Origin: an uncultured Christensenellaceae bacterium
GTDB lineage: Bacteria > Bacillota > Clostridia > Christensenellales > UBA3700
Length of the DNA: 64,000 nucleotides
Direction of reading: 5' to 3'
Assembly (NCBI GenBank): GCA_944381365.1
Contig: CALWKW010000001.1
Span: 405,100 to 469,099, forward strand
Both the position numbers and the translations under genes were made by a program. Of the stretch, positions 8,677-17,494 are shown piece by piece. The first letter of the stretch is position 1, and each line of letters begins with the position of its first letter. The notes under the pieces are model-generated. The model searched no databases. It had not been told where the DNA came from and worked only from the letters and a program-made list of their open reading frames with translations.

Positions 8677-9788
8677 ATAGATTGTTCTACTATATAGTAT
8701 ATATCTATTATGTACAAATTGTCTACCCTTTTACGCAAAGTATAATTTTTGAGAAGTTTTGCTTCTTCTGGAAGGGTTTGCCATACCTGCATTTCATAAA
8801 GCGTAATTTGTTCGTCAATCTGGCTTTGAGTGAGCGTAGTCTCCCTTTTTTCTATCTCATAATAAGTTGTAGTCACTGCCTTTACAGGAATCACCGAGCC
8901 AAAAACTTTTGTCTCTGTCACACTCTCATAATATTCATAAGAGGGCTTGGATTTTTTGCCTAAAAGTCTGCCAAAAACATACAAATCGGTCGATTTATAG
9001 CTCTTTCCTGTACGCACTTCTTCTATCGACTTATCGGATATGGTAGCTCTTTGAGAATATGCACATTCTGCATATACCACACCGTCAGCCTCGACAGGTA
9101 TTCTTTGGTTTTCTTCTGTATCGGGATAGGTATCTATATATCCTTCTATCAGCACATCGCCTTTTTTTACCACATCGCCCGCTTTGACCAAAGCCGTACC
9201 CGAATATACCAAAACTCTTGTGACAATACCGTCACACGAAGCGACAATCCTAGAATACTCAGGCTTTTCTTCATCGGTATGAACTTGTTTTATTTGAATT
9301 TTCAGAATACTTCCCTCAAAAAAACAATTCACAAACCCTGCTTCTTCTATTTTATTGCTTATATCTTTTGACAAAGCCTTTGTATCCAAAGACGATTTGA
9401 GCATAAAATTTTTAACTGAATACTCGTCCAAAATAGCATTTACCTGAGATTTTACTTCATTGTTTTCGCACTCTATTTGCACTCCAAAACAATATCTGCT
9501 GCCCATACCCGATATGACAAGAGCTATTATCGAAGCGACAATCAATGATACATATCTCAAAAAAAACTTTTTTGCAAAAAAACTTCCGCCTCGTCTTTTT
9601 ATCTCAAAACCAAGCCCCATAGAATTCAAGATACTTTGCACACTTTTAAAGTCTTTGTCTTCTATAAAAAACCTCAGTTTTTCTTTGTGTTGAGAGAGCT
9701 TTTTTACTACTATGTTTTTTTCTATAAATTTATTGAGAAGTCGTTGAGAATTTCTGTTTTCGCATTCGACAAGTGTATAAATTTTCAT
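8661..9788 (-). CDS. yqfD: sporulation protein YqfD
   Basis: Family YqfD, a sporulation membrane protein expressed in the mother cell in Bacillus. At 375 aa the length is normal. It has a basic N-terminal cytoplasmic part (1-85), one membrane segment (about 86-105) and a long extracytoplasmic part with the repeated VVASCDGIVTRVLVYSGTAL-type element of the family. Its ATG overlaps the yqfC stop by 4 bases. The yqfC-yqfD-phoH order is the standard one. Confidence 0.93.
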   Translation of the reverse strand: MKIYTLVECENRNSQRLLNKFIEKNIVVKKLSQHKEKLRFFIEDKDFKSVQSILNSMGLGFEIKRRGGSFFAKKFFLRYVSLIVASIIALVISGMGSRYCFGVQIECENNEVKSQVNAILDEYSVKNFMLKSSLDTKALSKDISNKIEEAGFVNCFFEGSILKIQIKQVHTDEEKPEYSRIVASCDGIVTRVLVYSGTALVKAGDVVKKGDVLIEGYIDTYPDTEENQRIPVEADGVVYAECAYSQRATISDKSIEEVRTGKSYKSTDLYVFGRLLGKKSKPSYEYYESVTETKVFGSVIPVKAVTTTYYEIEKRETTLTQSQIDEQITLYEMQVWQTLPEEAKLLKNYTLRKRVDNLYIIDIYYIVEQSICQGV

Positions 9789-10054
9789 TTATCCGCTCCT
9801 TCGATATGCACATCGGTAATTTTGCCTTTTATGATTATTTCTCCTTGTTGACTTGACGCTATGGACAAATCATGACCTGTCAGCTGCACTTGACCTGCCT
9901 TTAGTCTCAATACTATCTTTTCTTCTCCGAAAAAAAGAATACCTTTGTGTCCTTCTACCACGGCATAGTCTTTTGCTATGCTTATTTTGTAGACATTTGT
10001 GATATTGTCCACTCTTGTTTTCAGTTTTTGTCCAATCTCTTTGTCATAACTCAT
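9785..10054 (-). CDS. yqfC: sporulation protein YqfC (YabP family)
   Basis: A YabP/YqfC-family protein of 89 aa with the normal all-beta pattern (ITNVYKISIAKDYAVVEGHK, then LRLKAGQVQLTGHDLSI). In Bacillus it belongs to the mother-cell sigma-E regulon with yqfD. It is the first gene of the operon running to recO. Its ATG has TAGGAG about 8 bases upstream, and a sigma-E-like promoter lies directly before that. Confidence 0.93.
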   Translation of the reverse strand: MSYDKEIGQKLKTRVDNITNVYKISIAKDYAVVEGHKGILFFGEEKIVLRLKAGQVQLTGHDLSIASSQQGEIIIKGKITDVHIEGADK

Positions 10055-10073
10055 ATACGATTTCTCCTATGCT

Positions 10074-10102
10074 AGTATATGCACGCATATTGCACGATAT
10101 GA
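10074..10102 (-). promoter_or_regulatory. candidate sigma-E-type promoter of yqfC
   Basis: On the minus strand there is TCATAT (10097-10102), a 15-base spacer and CATATACT (10074-10081). The -10 element fits the sigma-E pattern CATAyAnT and the -35 fits an ATA core. The leader would be only about 15-20 bases but keeps the ribosome binding site. A separate sigma-A promoter is still expected for the essential downstream genes. Confidence 0.5.
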
Positions 10103-10162
10103 GATATAAAAAGACTCAAAGCAATTATAAATACTATATATATTTTCTATTTTGGACAATAA

Positions 10163-10190
10163 AAAAAGCTGCCTTTAAGACAGCTTTTTT
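10163..10190. terminator. terminator after dnaB
   Basis: Stem AAGCTG/CAGCTT, extended by A/T pairs, is flanked by A and T runs on both sides. It lies between the dnaB stop and the yqfC promoter. Confidence 0.8.
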
Positions 10191-10290
10191 GTTTAATAAC
10201 TTTTTATTTGATTTTCAATATATTATCGATATTTATTTATTAATAAATACAAAATAAATACAATCTGATTTTCGCCGCTAAAACAATTTA

Positions 10291-11772
10291 TCAGCCGAGT
10301 TCGCTTATATCCACATATCCTTCGATACCGGGATCATCGGGCGGAACATCGAATCCCGACAAAGTATCTGCGATATTTTCCTGAGGAATAGCTTGTTGTT
10401 CTGTCGCTGCGTGAGGAATAATTCTGTTTGCGACAGTAGGCTTGAATCTCATTTTGCTCTTGTCCCACTCATAATACAACTCGCCGATAGAGCCGTTTCT
10501 GTGTTTTGCTATCATAAGCGTGATAGGAGTGTTGCCCTCATCCACGGCAAATTCGCCGTCTGTCAAGAATGCTACTATATCGGCGTCCTGCTCGATACTT
10601 CCCGACTCTCTCAAGTCGCTCAGCTTTGGCTGTTTATCATCTCTGTTTTCTATGCTACGGGACATCTGCGACAAAATAAGCACAGGCACTTTGAGTTCTT
10701 TGGCAAGAAGTTTTATAAAACGGGAAATGTCTCCGACCTGCTCATTCTTGCTCTTTGAAGCCGTAGACGCACTCGGCGATATAAGCTGCAAGTAGTCGAT
10801 TACTACAAAATCGAGTCTGCCTTTCTGAGCTTTGAGTCTTCTGCACTTTGACATGATTTGCTCGCAAGTAATCATTGCCGAATCATCTATGTACACATTA
10901 CTGTTTTTGAGGACATCCTGAGCAAGCCATACCTTGTCCAATCCCTCTTTGTTTTCAAGTCCGTTCTGAATATCTCTTGAGTCAATACCTGCCACATTTG
11001 ACATCATTCTGAATACGAGTTCTACCGCTGACATTTCAAGGTCGAATACGGCAATGACTTCTTTGCTGTCTTTTCTCGAAGCAATGTTTGTGACCATATT
11101 CATGGCAAACGATGTTTTACCGCAACCAGGACGAGCGGCAAGTACTATCATCTGACCGGGCATAAATCCGTTTGTAGCTTCATCTAGGTTTTTGAATCCC
11201 ACTTTGAGACCGCCCTGACTTCCGTTGTCGCTATAAGCTTTTTCTATTCTCTCCATTACCTCTACGGTAGCATTGGAGATATGAGCAAGTTCTGACGAAT
11301 CGTTGCCTTCGCTTATCTTATAGATAAGAGCCTCTGCCACGGCAAGCACCTTCTCGGCATCATCTTCTCTGTATGCGGTATCGATGATATCTCTGCAATT
11401 CATTATTACTTTTCTCAAAGTAGAGTTTTTCTTGAGAATGTTGACATAATAATCGATATTGGCTGTCGAAGGAATACTGTCCAAAAGCTCATCGAGAGTC
11501 GTTACACCTCCCACTTCCTGCAATATGCCTTCTCTCTCGAGACTGCTGGCAAGCATGACAAGATCCACAGGCTTATTTTGATTGATAAGCTTTTTTATCT
11601 GAGCAAAAATCTTTTTATAGATACTTGTATAAAAATCGTCTTCCTGAATATTGCAGGCAATACGATTTGCCACATCATTATCGCTGATTATGGCACCTAG
11701 TACGGCTTGTTCTGCCTCTATCGAGCAGGGATAATCCCTTATTGTCTTTTGTTTTGTTTTCTTGTCCGCCAT
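10291..11772 (-). CDS. dnaB: replicative DNA helicase DnaB
   Basis: The hexameric helicase of the replication fork, 493 aa. The N-terminal DnaG-interacting domain starts PCSIEAEQAVLGAII. The RecA-like domain carries the Walker A ARPGCGKTSFAMN and the motif FVVIDYLQLI. The last 45 residues are a Pro/acidic tail rich in Gln that is not part of the core fold. Many Firmicutes pair dnaB with rplI; here it stands alone with its own promoter and terminator. The start has AGTAGGAG upstream. Confidence 0.97.
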   Translation of the reverse strand: MADKKTKQKTIRDYPCSIEAEQAVLGAIISDNDVANRIACNIQEDDFYTSIYKKIFAQIKKLINQNKPVDLVMLASSLEREGILQEVGGVTTLDELLDSIPSTANIDYYVNILKKNSTLRKVIMNCRDIIDTAYREDDAEKVLAVAEALIYKISEGNDSSELAHISNATVEVMERIEKAYSDNGSQGGLKVGFKNLDEATNGFMPGQMIVLAARPGCGKTSFAMNMVTNIASRKDSKEVIAVFDLEMSAVELVFRMMSNVAGIDSRDIQNGLENKEGLDKVWLAQDVLKNSNVYIDDSAMITCEQIMSKCRRLKAQKGRLDFVVIDYLQLISPSASTASKSKNEQVGDISRFIKLLAKELKVPVLILSQMSRSIENRDDKQPKLSDLRESGSIEQDADIVAFLTDGEFAVDEGNTPITLMIAKHRNGSIGELYYEWDKSKMRFKPTVANRIIPHAATEQQAIPQENIADTLSGFDVPPDDPGIEGYVDISELG

Positions 11773-11790
11773 ATTAACTCCTACTTATCT

Positions 11791-11820
11791 ATAATAATAT
11801 AAAAGACATTTATTCGTCAA
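11791..11820 (-). promoter_or_regulatory. putative promoter of dnaB
   Basis: On the minus strand there is TTGACG (11815-11820), an 18-base spacer and TATTAT (11791-11796), in the short gap between pepF and dnaB. Confidence 0.5.
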
Positions 11821-11841
11821 GATATTTGATACACACCTCTA

Positions 11842-13626
11842 TCAGTCCAAAGCTTTTAACGATTTAAGTGTTTCGTCAAAGACTTTCATTGCCTGATTAT
11901 AAGGCTTTTCGGTCGTGAGGTCCACACCTGCAAGTTTGAGAATATCCACAGGCGACATACTACCGCCCGCTTTCAAAAATTCTTTGTATTTGTCCACGGC
12001 TTTTTGTCCGTTTGTGAGGATATCTTCGGCAATACAGATTGCACTTATCATACCCGTAGAATATTTGTAGACATAGAAAGCATTATAAAAATGAGGTATT
12101 CTAGCCCACTCGTATTGTATAAGTTCATCCATCACTACGCCGTCTGTCTTATAATACTTTTCATTGAGTTTCATATACAGCGAGCTAAGCACCTGAGCAT
12201 TGAGAGCTTCGCCCTCCTCGGCAAGTTTATGAGCCTGATATTCAAATTCGGCAAACTGCGTCTGTCTGAAAATTGTCGTGCGGTACATATCGAGAAGATA
12301 TGACAAAAGGTATTTTTTCTCATCCCCTTCTGTGGATTTTAGCAAATGTCTCAAAAGCAAAACTTCATTGACTGTAGATGCCACTTCTGCCACAAAAATT
12401 TTGTATTCGGCTTTTGCAAAAGGCTGAGTGCTGTTTGAATAATAACTATGCATTGCATGTCCTAGCTCATGAGCAATGGTAAATACATCATGAGTAGTCT
12501 TCTGATAATTCAAAAGCACATAAGGATGTGAGTCATAACAGCCCCAGCTATAAGCTCCGCTTCTCTTTCCCTTGTTTTCGAATACATCTATCCAACCCTC
12601 GTTGAAAGCTTTGTCCAAAAGTTTTTGATATTCCTCTCCCAAAGGAAGCAAAGCCTCTTTGACTATCTTTGCAGCCTCTTCGTATTCGACAGCTTTTTCG
12701 CTTCCCTCAACGAGCGGAACATGCAAGTCATACATGTGCAATTCTTTGTATCCCAAGGCTTTTCTTCTGTATTGCATATAATCGTGAAGACCTTTGAGTC
12801 CGCCGTCAATACATTCCAAAAGCTTTGAATATACGCTCATAGGCACATCTTCGCCGGCTGTGGCTCTGTCAAGACAGCTTTGGTATTTTTTTACCTGAGA
12901 ATAGAATACATTTTTTTTGACATTGCCTATATAAAGCATAGACACAGTGTTTATCATATCTTTATAGGCATTGAACATACTCTCAAAAGCCTTTTTTCTG
13001 TCTTCTCTTTGAGGGGACTGCATATAGAGTCCGTAAAGTCCGTGCGACAAATGCACTTCTTCGCCGTTTGAGTCTTTGAAGGGAGCGAATTTTATATCGA
13101 GATTGTCAAACATTCCGAAAGCGTCTTTGAATATTCCGCTGAACAATCCTGTCTTTGCAAGAATAGTCTCCTCTTTTGTAGAAAGAGAATGTTCTTTTTG
13201 TTTTGCAATAAGCAAAAGATTATAGGAATAATCTTCAAATTGTTTTTTCTTTGAAAGTTCTATCAAAAACTCCTTGCTGTTTTCTGCAAGTTGGGGATTG
13301 ATAAATGCCGACATCGTGGACAATTCGACACAAAGATTTTCTATTTTGTCAGAATAAGCGAGATATTTTTCTACCGAGCAATCCTCGTCTTTTCTCATTT
13401 TTGTATATACATACAATCTTTCGAGTTTTCTGGAGATATCGTCATCAAACTTAAAACATTCGAGTATGCTTTCTTCCTGAGAAAGTTTTCCATCGAATTT
13501 TACTATTTCTCTTCCTTTTTTCTGCACTTCATCATAGAGTTTTTGCCACTCCTTGTCGTCAGAAATCATGTCCTCCAAATGCCATTTATATTTGTCGTCA
13601 ATATCATTTCTCAATACTACTCTCAT
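11842..13626 (-). CDS. pepF: oligoendopeptidase F (M3 family)
   Basis: A zinc metallopeptidase that degrades short peptides in the cytosol. At 594 aa it has normal length. The catalytic motif is HELGHAMHSYYS, with the downstream Glu ligand in FVAEVAST. The N-terminal helical lobe starts RNDIDDKYKWHLEDM as in PepF/PepB. Two ATG codons follow GGAGG; the second (13626) has the better 5-base spacing, so I use it. The frame open to a TTG at 13638 contains the ribosome site and is unlikely. There is no signal peptide. Confidence 0.95.
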   Translation of the reverse strand: MRVVLRNDIDDKYKWHLEDMISDDKEWQKLYDEVQKKGREIVKFDGKLSQEESILECFKFDDDISRKLERLYVYTKMRKDEDCSVEKYLAYSDKIENLCVELSTMSAFINPQLAENSKEFLIELSKKKQFEDYSYNLLLIAKQKEHSLSTKEETILAKTGLFSGIFKDAFGMFDNLDIKFAPFKDSNGEEVHLSHGLYGLYMQSPQREDRKKAFESMFNAYKDMINTVSMLYIGNVKKNVFYSQVKKYQSCLDRATAGEDVPMSVYSKLLECIDGGLKGLHDYMQYRRKALGYKELHMYDLHVPLVEGSEKAVEYEEAAKIVKEALLPLGEEYQKLLDKAFNEGWIDVFENKGKRSGAYSWGCYDSHPYVLLNYQKTTHDVFTIAHELGHAMHSYYSNSTQPFAKAEYKIFVAEVASTVNEVLLLRHLLKSTEGDEKKYLLSYLLDMYRTTIFRQTQFAEFEYQAHKLAEEGEALNAQVLSSLYMKLNEKYYKTDGVVMDELIQYEWARIPHFYNAFYVYKYSTGMISAICIAEDILTNGQKAVDKYKEFLKAGGSMSPVDILKLAGVDLTTEKPYNQAMKVFDETLKSLKALD

Positions 13627-13684
13627 CATTGCCTCCAAAATTCGCTACTATTTTTTATTATGATTTTATTATACTACATTAATA

Positions 13685-13709
13685 CAAAAAAGGCACTTAT
13701 AAAAGCACC
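13685..13709 (-). terminator. minus-strand terminator after the PTS IIC-like gene
   Basis: On the minus strand GGTGCTT pairs with AAGTGCC, using two G-U pairs, and is followed by six T. On the plus strand the same bases would be C-A mismatches, so it works in one direction only. Confidence 0.7.
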
Positions 13710-13755
13710 TTTTTTTGTTTATTCATCGAATAATATTCACGGGTAATAAATTTTA

Positions 13756-15024
13756 TCAATCGGGAAGCTTCAAATCGCCTTCTTTTATCCAATTGATTTT
13801 TCTGAACAAAAGACAGAATGCCCAGCTCAATACTGCGGGAAGCACAAACATAAGAAGTATTATGCCCAATACCATAAGCCATATTTTTCCGCCTTGTGCT
13901 CTCGTGGTATTGATTATATCGATTACGCCTACAAGACCGCTTGTGCCCATACCGCCACCGGAAGCTCCGCACATCAACTTAAAAAGACAAGTCGACATAG
14001 GTCCGCAAATAGCACTTGCTATGACAGGTGGCAAAAGTATTCTGGGATTTCTCATTACATTGGGGATTTGCAACATCGAAGTGCCTATACCCTGAGATAT
14101 GAGACCGCCCCATTTGTTTTCTCTGAATGACATTACTGCAAATCCTACCATGTGACAAGCACATCCTACCGTAGCGGCACCGCCTGCGATATACATTGCG
14201 GTAATCTGCGTGGCATCAGTCGAAGCAAGCACAGGTGTGGCGATAGCTACCCAAATAGCCGCACTCGAAGTAGGCAATGTGAGAAGCACGCCCATTATCA
14301 CTGCAATTACGATGCCCATAAAGAATGGCGTAAAGTCAGTAGCTATGGCAATACCTTTTCCAAGCATATTGATAAGCCAGATAAAAGGATATGACACATA
14401 AGCTCCTATAATAGACACCACGAGGCATACCACGGGAATAATGATAATATCGAGCTTTGTTTTGCCTGCGACAAGACCGGAAAGTTCGCATGCCATAAGA
14501 GCCGTGACATAAGCACCGATAGGATTGCCTGGTTTTGTCACGCCCGCCACACTGACGATACCCGACACTAAGGTATAAGTAGCATTGGCACTCGTACCTG
14601 CCGTAATAAACACATCAGCCCATGCACCTACAAAACCTGCTACGATAGTAGCAAGCACTACAAGAGGTGGCATTTTGAGACGATATGCAATACCTGCTCC
14701 GATGCCTGCACCCATAAGCATAGATGCGATTCTACCGGCGATAACAAAAAGTCTGCCTATTGCGTTGTTTTCTGTGAAAATGTATTGACCGAGCGTAGTA
14801 AAAATAGTGCCGGCAATAAGGGTTACGAAAAGTCCTTGAGACATACCCGTAAAGGCGTCAATGAACCATCTTTTAGAAAGTTTTTTTACGATTTGCCAAA
14901 ACTTGTTTTGCACTTTAGGTGCGTTTTCGTTGTTGTCATCTTGGCTGTGTGGGTTTATAACTACTTCTTCCACTTGGGCTGTTTTCTGCTCTTCTTCGGC
15001 AGTAGAATGGAAATTTTCTTCCAT
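13756..15024 (-). CDS. PTS IIC-like membrane permease
   Basis: A 422-aa membrane protein of the PTS_EIIC_2 type of stand-alone IIC proteins. An acidic cytoplasmic tail (1-45) is followed by about ten hydrophobic segments rich in Gly and Ala. Conserved-looking stretches are GAGIGAGIAYRLKMPPLV and GASGGGMGTSGLVG. No IIA or IIB domain or gene is nearby, so phosphorylation-coupled transport is not shown and the substrate is unknown. The start has GGGAGGT upstream. It is monocistronic, with a hairpin on each side. Confidence 0.8.
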   Translation of the reverse strand: MEENFHSTAEEEQKTAQVEEVVINPHSQDDNNENAPKVQNKFWQIVKKLSKRWFIDAFTGMSQGLFVTLIAGTIFTTLGQYIFTENNAIGRLFVIAGRIASMLMGAGIGAGIAYRLKMPPLVVLATIVAGFVGAWADVFITAGTSANATYTLVSGIVSVAGVTKPGNPIGAYVTALMACELSGLVAGKTKLDIIIIPVVCLVVSIIGAYVSYPFIWLINMLGKGIAIATDFTPFFMGIVIAVIMGVLLTLPTSSAAIWVAIATPVLASTDATQITAMYIAGGAATVGCACHMVGFAVMSFRENKWGGLISQGIGTSMLQIPNVMRNPRILLPPVIASAICGPMSTCLFKLMCGASGGGMGTSGLVGVIDIINTTRAQGGKIWLMVLGIILLMFVLPAVLSWAFCLLFRKINWIKEGDLKLPD

Positions 15025-15095
15025 ACCAACCTCCCAAATATATGATGTTTCTATTATATTGATAAATAAATTTTATGTCAAACAAATTAAATAAA

Positions 15096-15132
15096 AAAGA
15101 CGGCAGTCAAGTCAATTTGTTTCGCCGTCTTT
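15096..15132. terminator. terminator after the DtxR-regulator operon
   Basis: Perfect stem AAAGACGGC/GCCGTCTTT (15096-15104 with 15124-15132). On the minus strand a run of T follows. Confidence 0.75.
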
Positions 15133-15159
15133 GATTTTTGAATTATTATGTTGTTATTT

Positions 15160-15438
15160 TTATGATTTTTTGCTTTCTGATACACTTTTATCGTTATAAA
15201 GCTCTTTGTCTATATCCGCTTTTTGGACTTTTATTATCTGAGGATTGACATAGATATCTTTTTGCTCGTTTATTTCTTTTCTTTTGCGGATTTTGAATCC
15301 TTTTGTCTTGCTGAAAATAAAAAATATAACAAAAAGCACCACCAAGAGTATGCTTGCTATGATATAAAACTTTATATCTCCTATTGAAATATTCTGATAA
15401 TCCGAGCTTTTGCCCAACAAGAATTCTATCATATTCAT
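15160..15438 (-). CDS. hypothetical single-pass membrane protein, 92 aa
   Basis: One membrane segment lies at about residues 25-43. It is followed by a strongly basic patch (KTKGFKIRKRK) and a charged tail, which predicts the C terminus inside. I do not recognise the family. Its ATG overlaps the stop of the DtxR-type regulator by 4 bases (ATGA), with GGAGG just before, so it is the last gene of that operon and probably co-translated. Confidence 0.6.
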   Translation of the reverse strand: MNMIEFLLGKSSDYQNISIGDIKFYIIASILLVVLFVIFFIFSKTKGFKIRKRKEINEQKDIYVNPQIIKVQKADIDKELYNDKSVSESKKS

Positions 15439-15812
15439 CCCTCCAGAGTGTTGAGATATTCTATAAGTTTTTTGGTCGTTTCCTCACTTATGTCATGCTC
15501 GATTTTGCATGCGTCTTTTTCTGCAATTTCCTGTTCTACTCCCAATACATCTGTCAAAAGTCTTGTAAGAGCTTTGTGTTTTAATGCCACCGTCTGAGCT
15601 TTTTTTCTTCCCTCTTCCGTAATTGTAACATCGCCGTAATCGGGCTTGTTGACATATCCCATATCCTGCAATATGGTCAAAGCTTTGTTTACGCTGGGTT
15701 TTGATACTCCCAAATATTTTGCTACATCCACAGATCTCACTCTACCTTTTTGCTGTTCGATAAAAAGCACAGCCTCCAAATAGTCTTCTCCGCTTTTGTA
15801 AAGTTTGTCCAT
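15435..15812 (-). CDS. DtxR/MntR-family metal-dependent repressor
   Basis: A 125-aa two-domain repressor: an N-terminal winged helix (about 1-65, with VAKYLGVSKPSVNKAL as the recognition region) and a dimer/metal domain. There is no SH3 domain. The metal residues are visible: Asp10, His79, Cys102, Glu105 and His106. Cys at 102 is the DtxR/IdeR state, where Mn-specific MntR has Glu, so iron sensing is likelier than manganese sensing. This is inference from family knowledge. No metal transporter gene is adjacent. It is the middle gene of a three-gene operon with two membrane proteins of unknown role. Confidence 0.88.
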   Translation of the reverse strand: MDKLYKSGEDYLEAVLFIEQQKGRVRSVDVAKYLGVSKPSVNKALTILQDMGYVNKPDYGDVTITEEGRKKAQTVALKHKALTRLLTDVLGVEQEIAEKDACKIEHDISEETTKKLIEYLNTLEG

Positions 15813-15821
15813 AATGCCACC

Positions 15822-17105
15822 TTAATTCATATCCTCTTGATTATTGTCTTTGTCGTCTTTTTCTTTTTTATCTTTATTCTTTTTGAATTTTGAAGAGATT
15901 TTATCGTATATGCCTTTTATGCCGTCTGTAAAGTTGTTTCCTGCTTCGTCCACTTTCTCGCCGAAATCATTGAGCTTTCTTTTGATATCCTCTCTGTCTT
16001 CCTTTCGCTTTTCTGCTTTTTGTTTTTTATATCTTTGTTTATATTCGTCATCTACCGATATTATCACATTGTTTTCGTCAGGCTCGATAATGTCGCTTGC
16101 ATCATCGCAGGCACTTTCATTTTCCTTGTTTTTCATATAATCGTTTTCAAATCTTTCTGTATCGTTGGCATTATAGCCATTGTCTTCAGATTGTGTCGTT
16201 TCCTCGTTTTGAGCGTTTTCTCTCTCCTCTGCTTCTTTCATTGCCTCGTCTGCTTCTTTATCGGTCAAAGACATTGCCGCCAATGTACGCAAAAATCTGC
16301 TCTTTATCTTTGAGAGCTTTTCGCTTATTGTAGTTTTTGAAGTATTCTTTTCATCTTTCATTTCCAAATCCTCTGATTTTTCTTGTGTTGAGTCTTGTAT
16401 TGAGTTTTGAGATTGCACATTTTCATTTGCATTTATTTTTGCATTGTGCGAATGCGATATGTATCTTCCCATCGTATTTCCCACTTTGCCTACTGCGACT
16501 TTTACCGTATTGTATTTGTTTTTGATTTTTGACTTCAAAGCCCATGCGGCAATAGTCAAAGCAATCTGTACAATCACTATGAGAAGTGACATTATAGATA
16601 CTACAAAAGTAAATTTATCGCCCGTACTTGCTATGTTTGAGGAAGTGAGTTTTGCCGAATTTATCAATACGATGAGCGTAAGAGCTATATTGATAATTTT
16701 CAAAAATCTTCTTGCCATCGCAAAGCTTTTTTTGAAGTACTTAAAAGTCTTTTTGCTTTTTGGCGAAAATCTTGCGAAGATTATAAAGAATACTATCGCA
16801 TAAATTACCAAAAATACCAAAAGCGTAATCGTGTACCAATCAAAAATCGCTCTTGACATTTCTCCCCAATTTGAAGTGTCAAAGACAAGTTTGCACCAAT
16901 CGATAAAACCGTCTACCCCTTTTGACTCATAATAAGAGATGCTTCTCGAGACGATTCTTATAGTGCAGTTGAGATAATACACCAAAAAGGAAAGCAAAGA
17001 AAAGAATTTATAAAATTTGGCAGAAAGTTTTTTATTGTACTCTTCTCGTTGCTCTTTTTTTAATTCCTGAGGAGATTTAGCATTCTCGTTTTGTTGCATA
17101 TCCAT
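15822..17105 (-). CDS. hypothetical membrane protein with long charged tail, 427 aa
   Basis: I do not recognise the family. The first half has a short charged N terminus and four hydrophobic segments (about 32-52, 86-112, 130-152 and 162-190). The second half (about 200-427) is hydrophilic and rich in Lys, Glu, Asp and Asn, probably coiled or disordered. It ends in many short Lys/Asp runs such as KFKKNKDKKEKDDKDNN. It leads the operon with the DtxR-type regulator 9 bases downstream. The -10 box is so close to the ATG at 17105 that transcription should begin at or next to it. Confidence 0.6.
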   Translation of the reverse strand: MDMQQNENAKSPQELKKEQREEYNKKLSAKFYKFFSLLSFLVYYLNCTIRIVSRSISYYESKGVDGFIDWCKLVFDTSNWGEMSRAIFDWYTITLLVFLVIYAIVFFIIFARFSPKSKKTFKYFKKSFAMARRFLKIINIALTLIVLINSAKLTSSNIASTGDKFTFVVSIMSLLIVIVQIALTIAAWALKSKIKNKYNTVKVAVGKVGNTMGRYISHSHNAKINANENVQSQNSIQDSTQEKSEDLEMKDEKNTSKTTISEKLSKIKSRFLRTLAAMSLTDKEADEAMKEAEERENAQNEETTQSEDNGYNANDTERFENDYMKNKENESACDDASDIIEPDENNVIISVDDEYKQRYKKQKAEKRKEDREDIKRKLNDFGEKVDEAGNNFTDGIKGIYDKISSKFKKNKDKKEKDDKDNNQEDMN

Positions 17106-17111
17106 AGCTTT

Positions 17112-17139
17112 ATTATACCATAATTACGGCTTTTGTCCA
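17112..17139 (-). promoter_or_regulatory. promoter of the 427-aa/DtxR operon
   Basis: On the minus strand there is TGGACA (17134-17139), a 16-base spacer and TATAAT (17112-17117), preceded by TGG as an extended -10. The predicted start site falls on the A of the ATG at 17105. Confidence 0.6.
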
Positions 17140-17285
17140 TAGTTTTTTACAAAAGTTATCTTTAGACTAACTTTTTGAATGATACATCAATAATTTTAAA
17201 GATTTTCAAAAGTGCATAAACAGCAATGTATATCCTTTCTAAATTTGAAAATACTTTTATTAGACCAACAAAAGGAGGTACAATT

Positions 17286-17435
17286 ATGACAAACGCAAAG
17301 TTTAGCACAGGCGAAAAGCCCGGCAAGGGTTGTTATACTTGCACAAACTGTGGTTTTGACCTCAGATTGGGCAGCGATGACAAGATGCCCCCTTGTCCTA
17401 ATTGCAACAACACAACATTTGTAAAAAACAACTAA
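17286..17435 (+). CDS. small zinc-ribbon protein, 49 aa
   Basis: A 49-residue protein with Cys16, Cys19 and Cys22 and then Cys37 and Cys40: CxxCxxC and CPNC knuckles of a rubredoxin-like zinc ribbon. It belongs to the short zinc-ribbon proteins common in Clostridia, whose function is unknown. I take the ATG at 17286 because AAAGGAGG lies 7 bases before it. The frame open to 17226 contains that site. It is monocistronic with a strong terminator 10 bases after the stop. Confidence 0.8.
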   Translation: MTNAKFSTGEKPGKGCYTCTNCGFDLRLGSDDKMPPCPNCNNTTFVKNN

Positions 17436-17444
17436 TTACACAAG

Positions 17445-17474
17445 GAAGACAGCCCAAAAGGCTGTCTTCTTTGA
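17445..17474. terminator. terminator between zinc-ribbon gene and hemW
   Basis: Ten-base perfect stem GAAGACAGCC/GGCTGTCTTC (17445-17454 with 17460-17469). It is placed between two convergent stops. Confidence 0.85.
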
Positions 17475-17494
17475 TTTGCTCGATATTTATTTAA

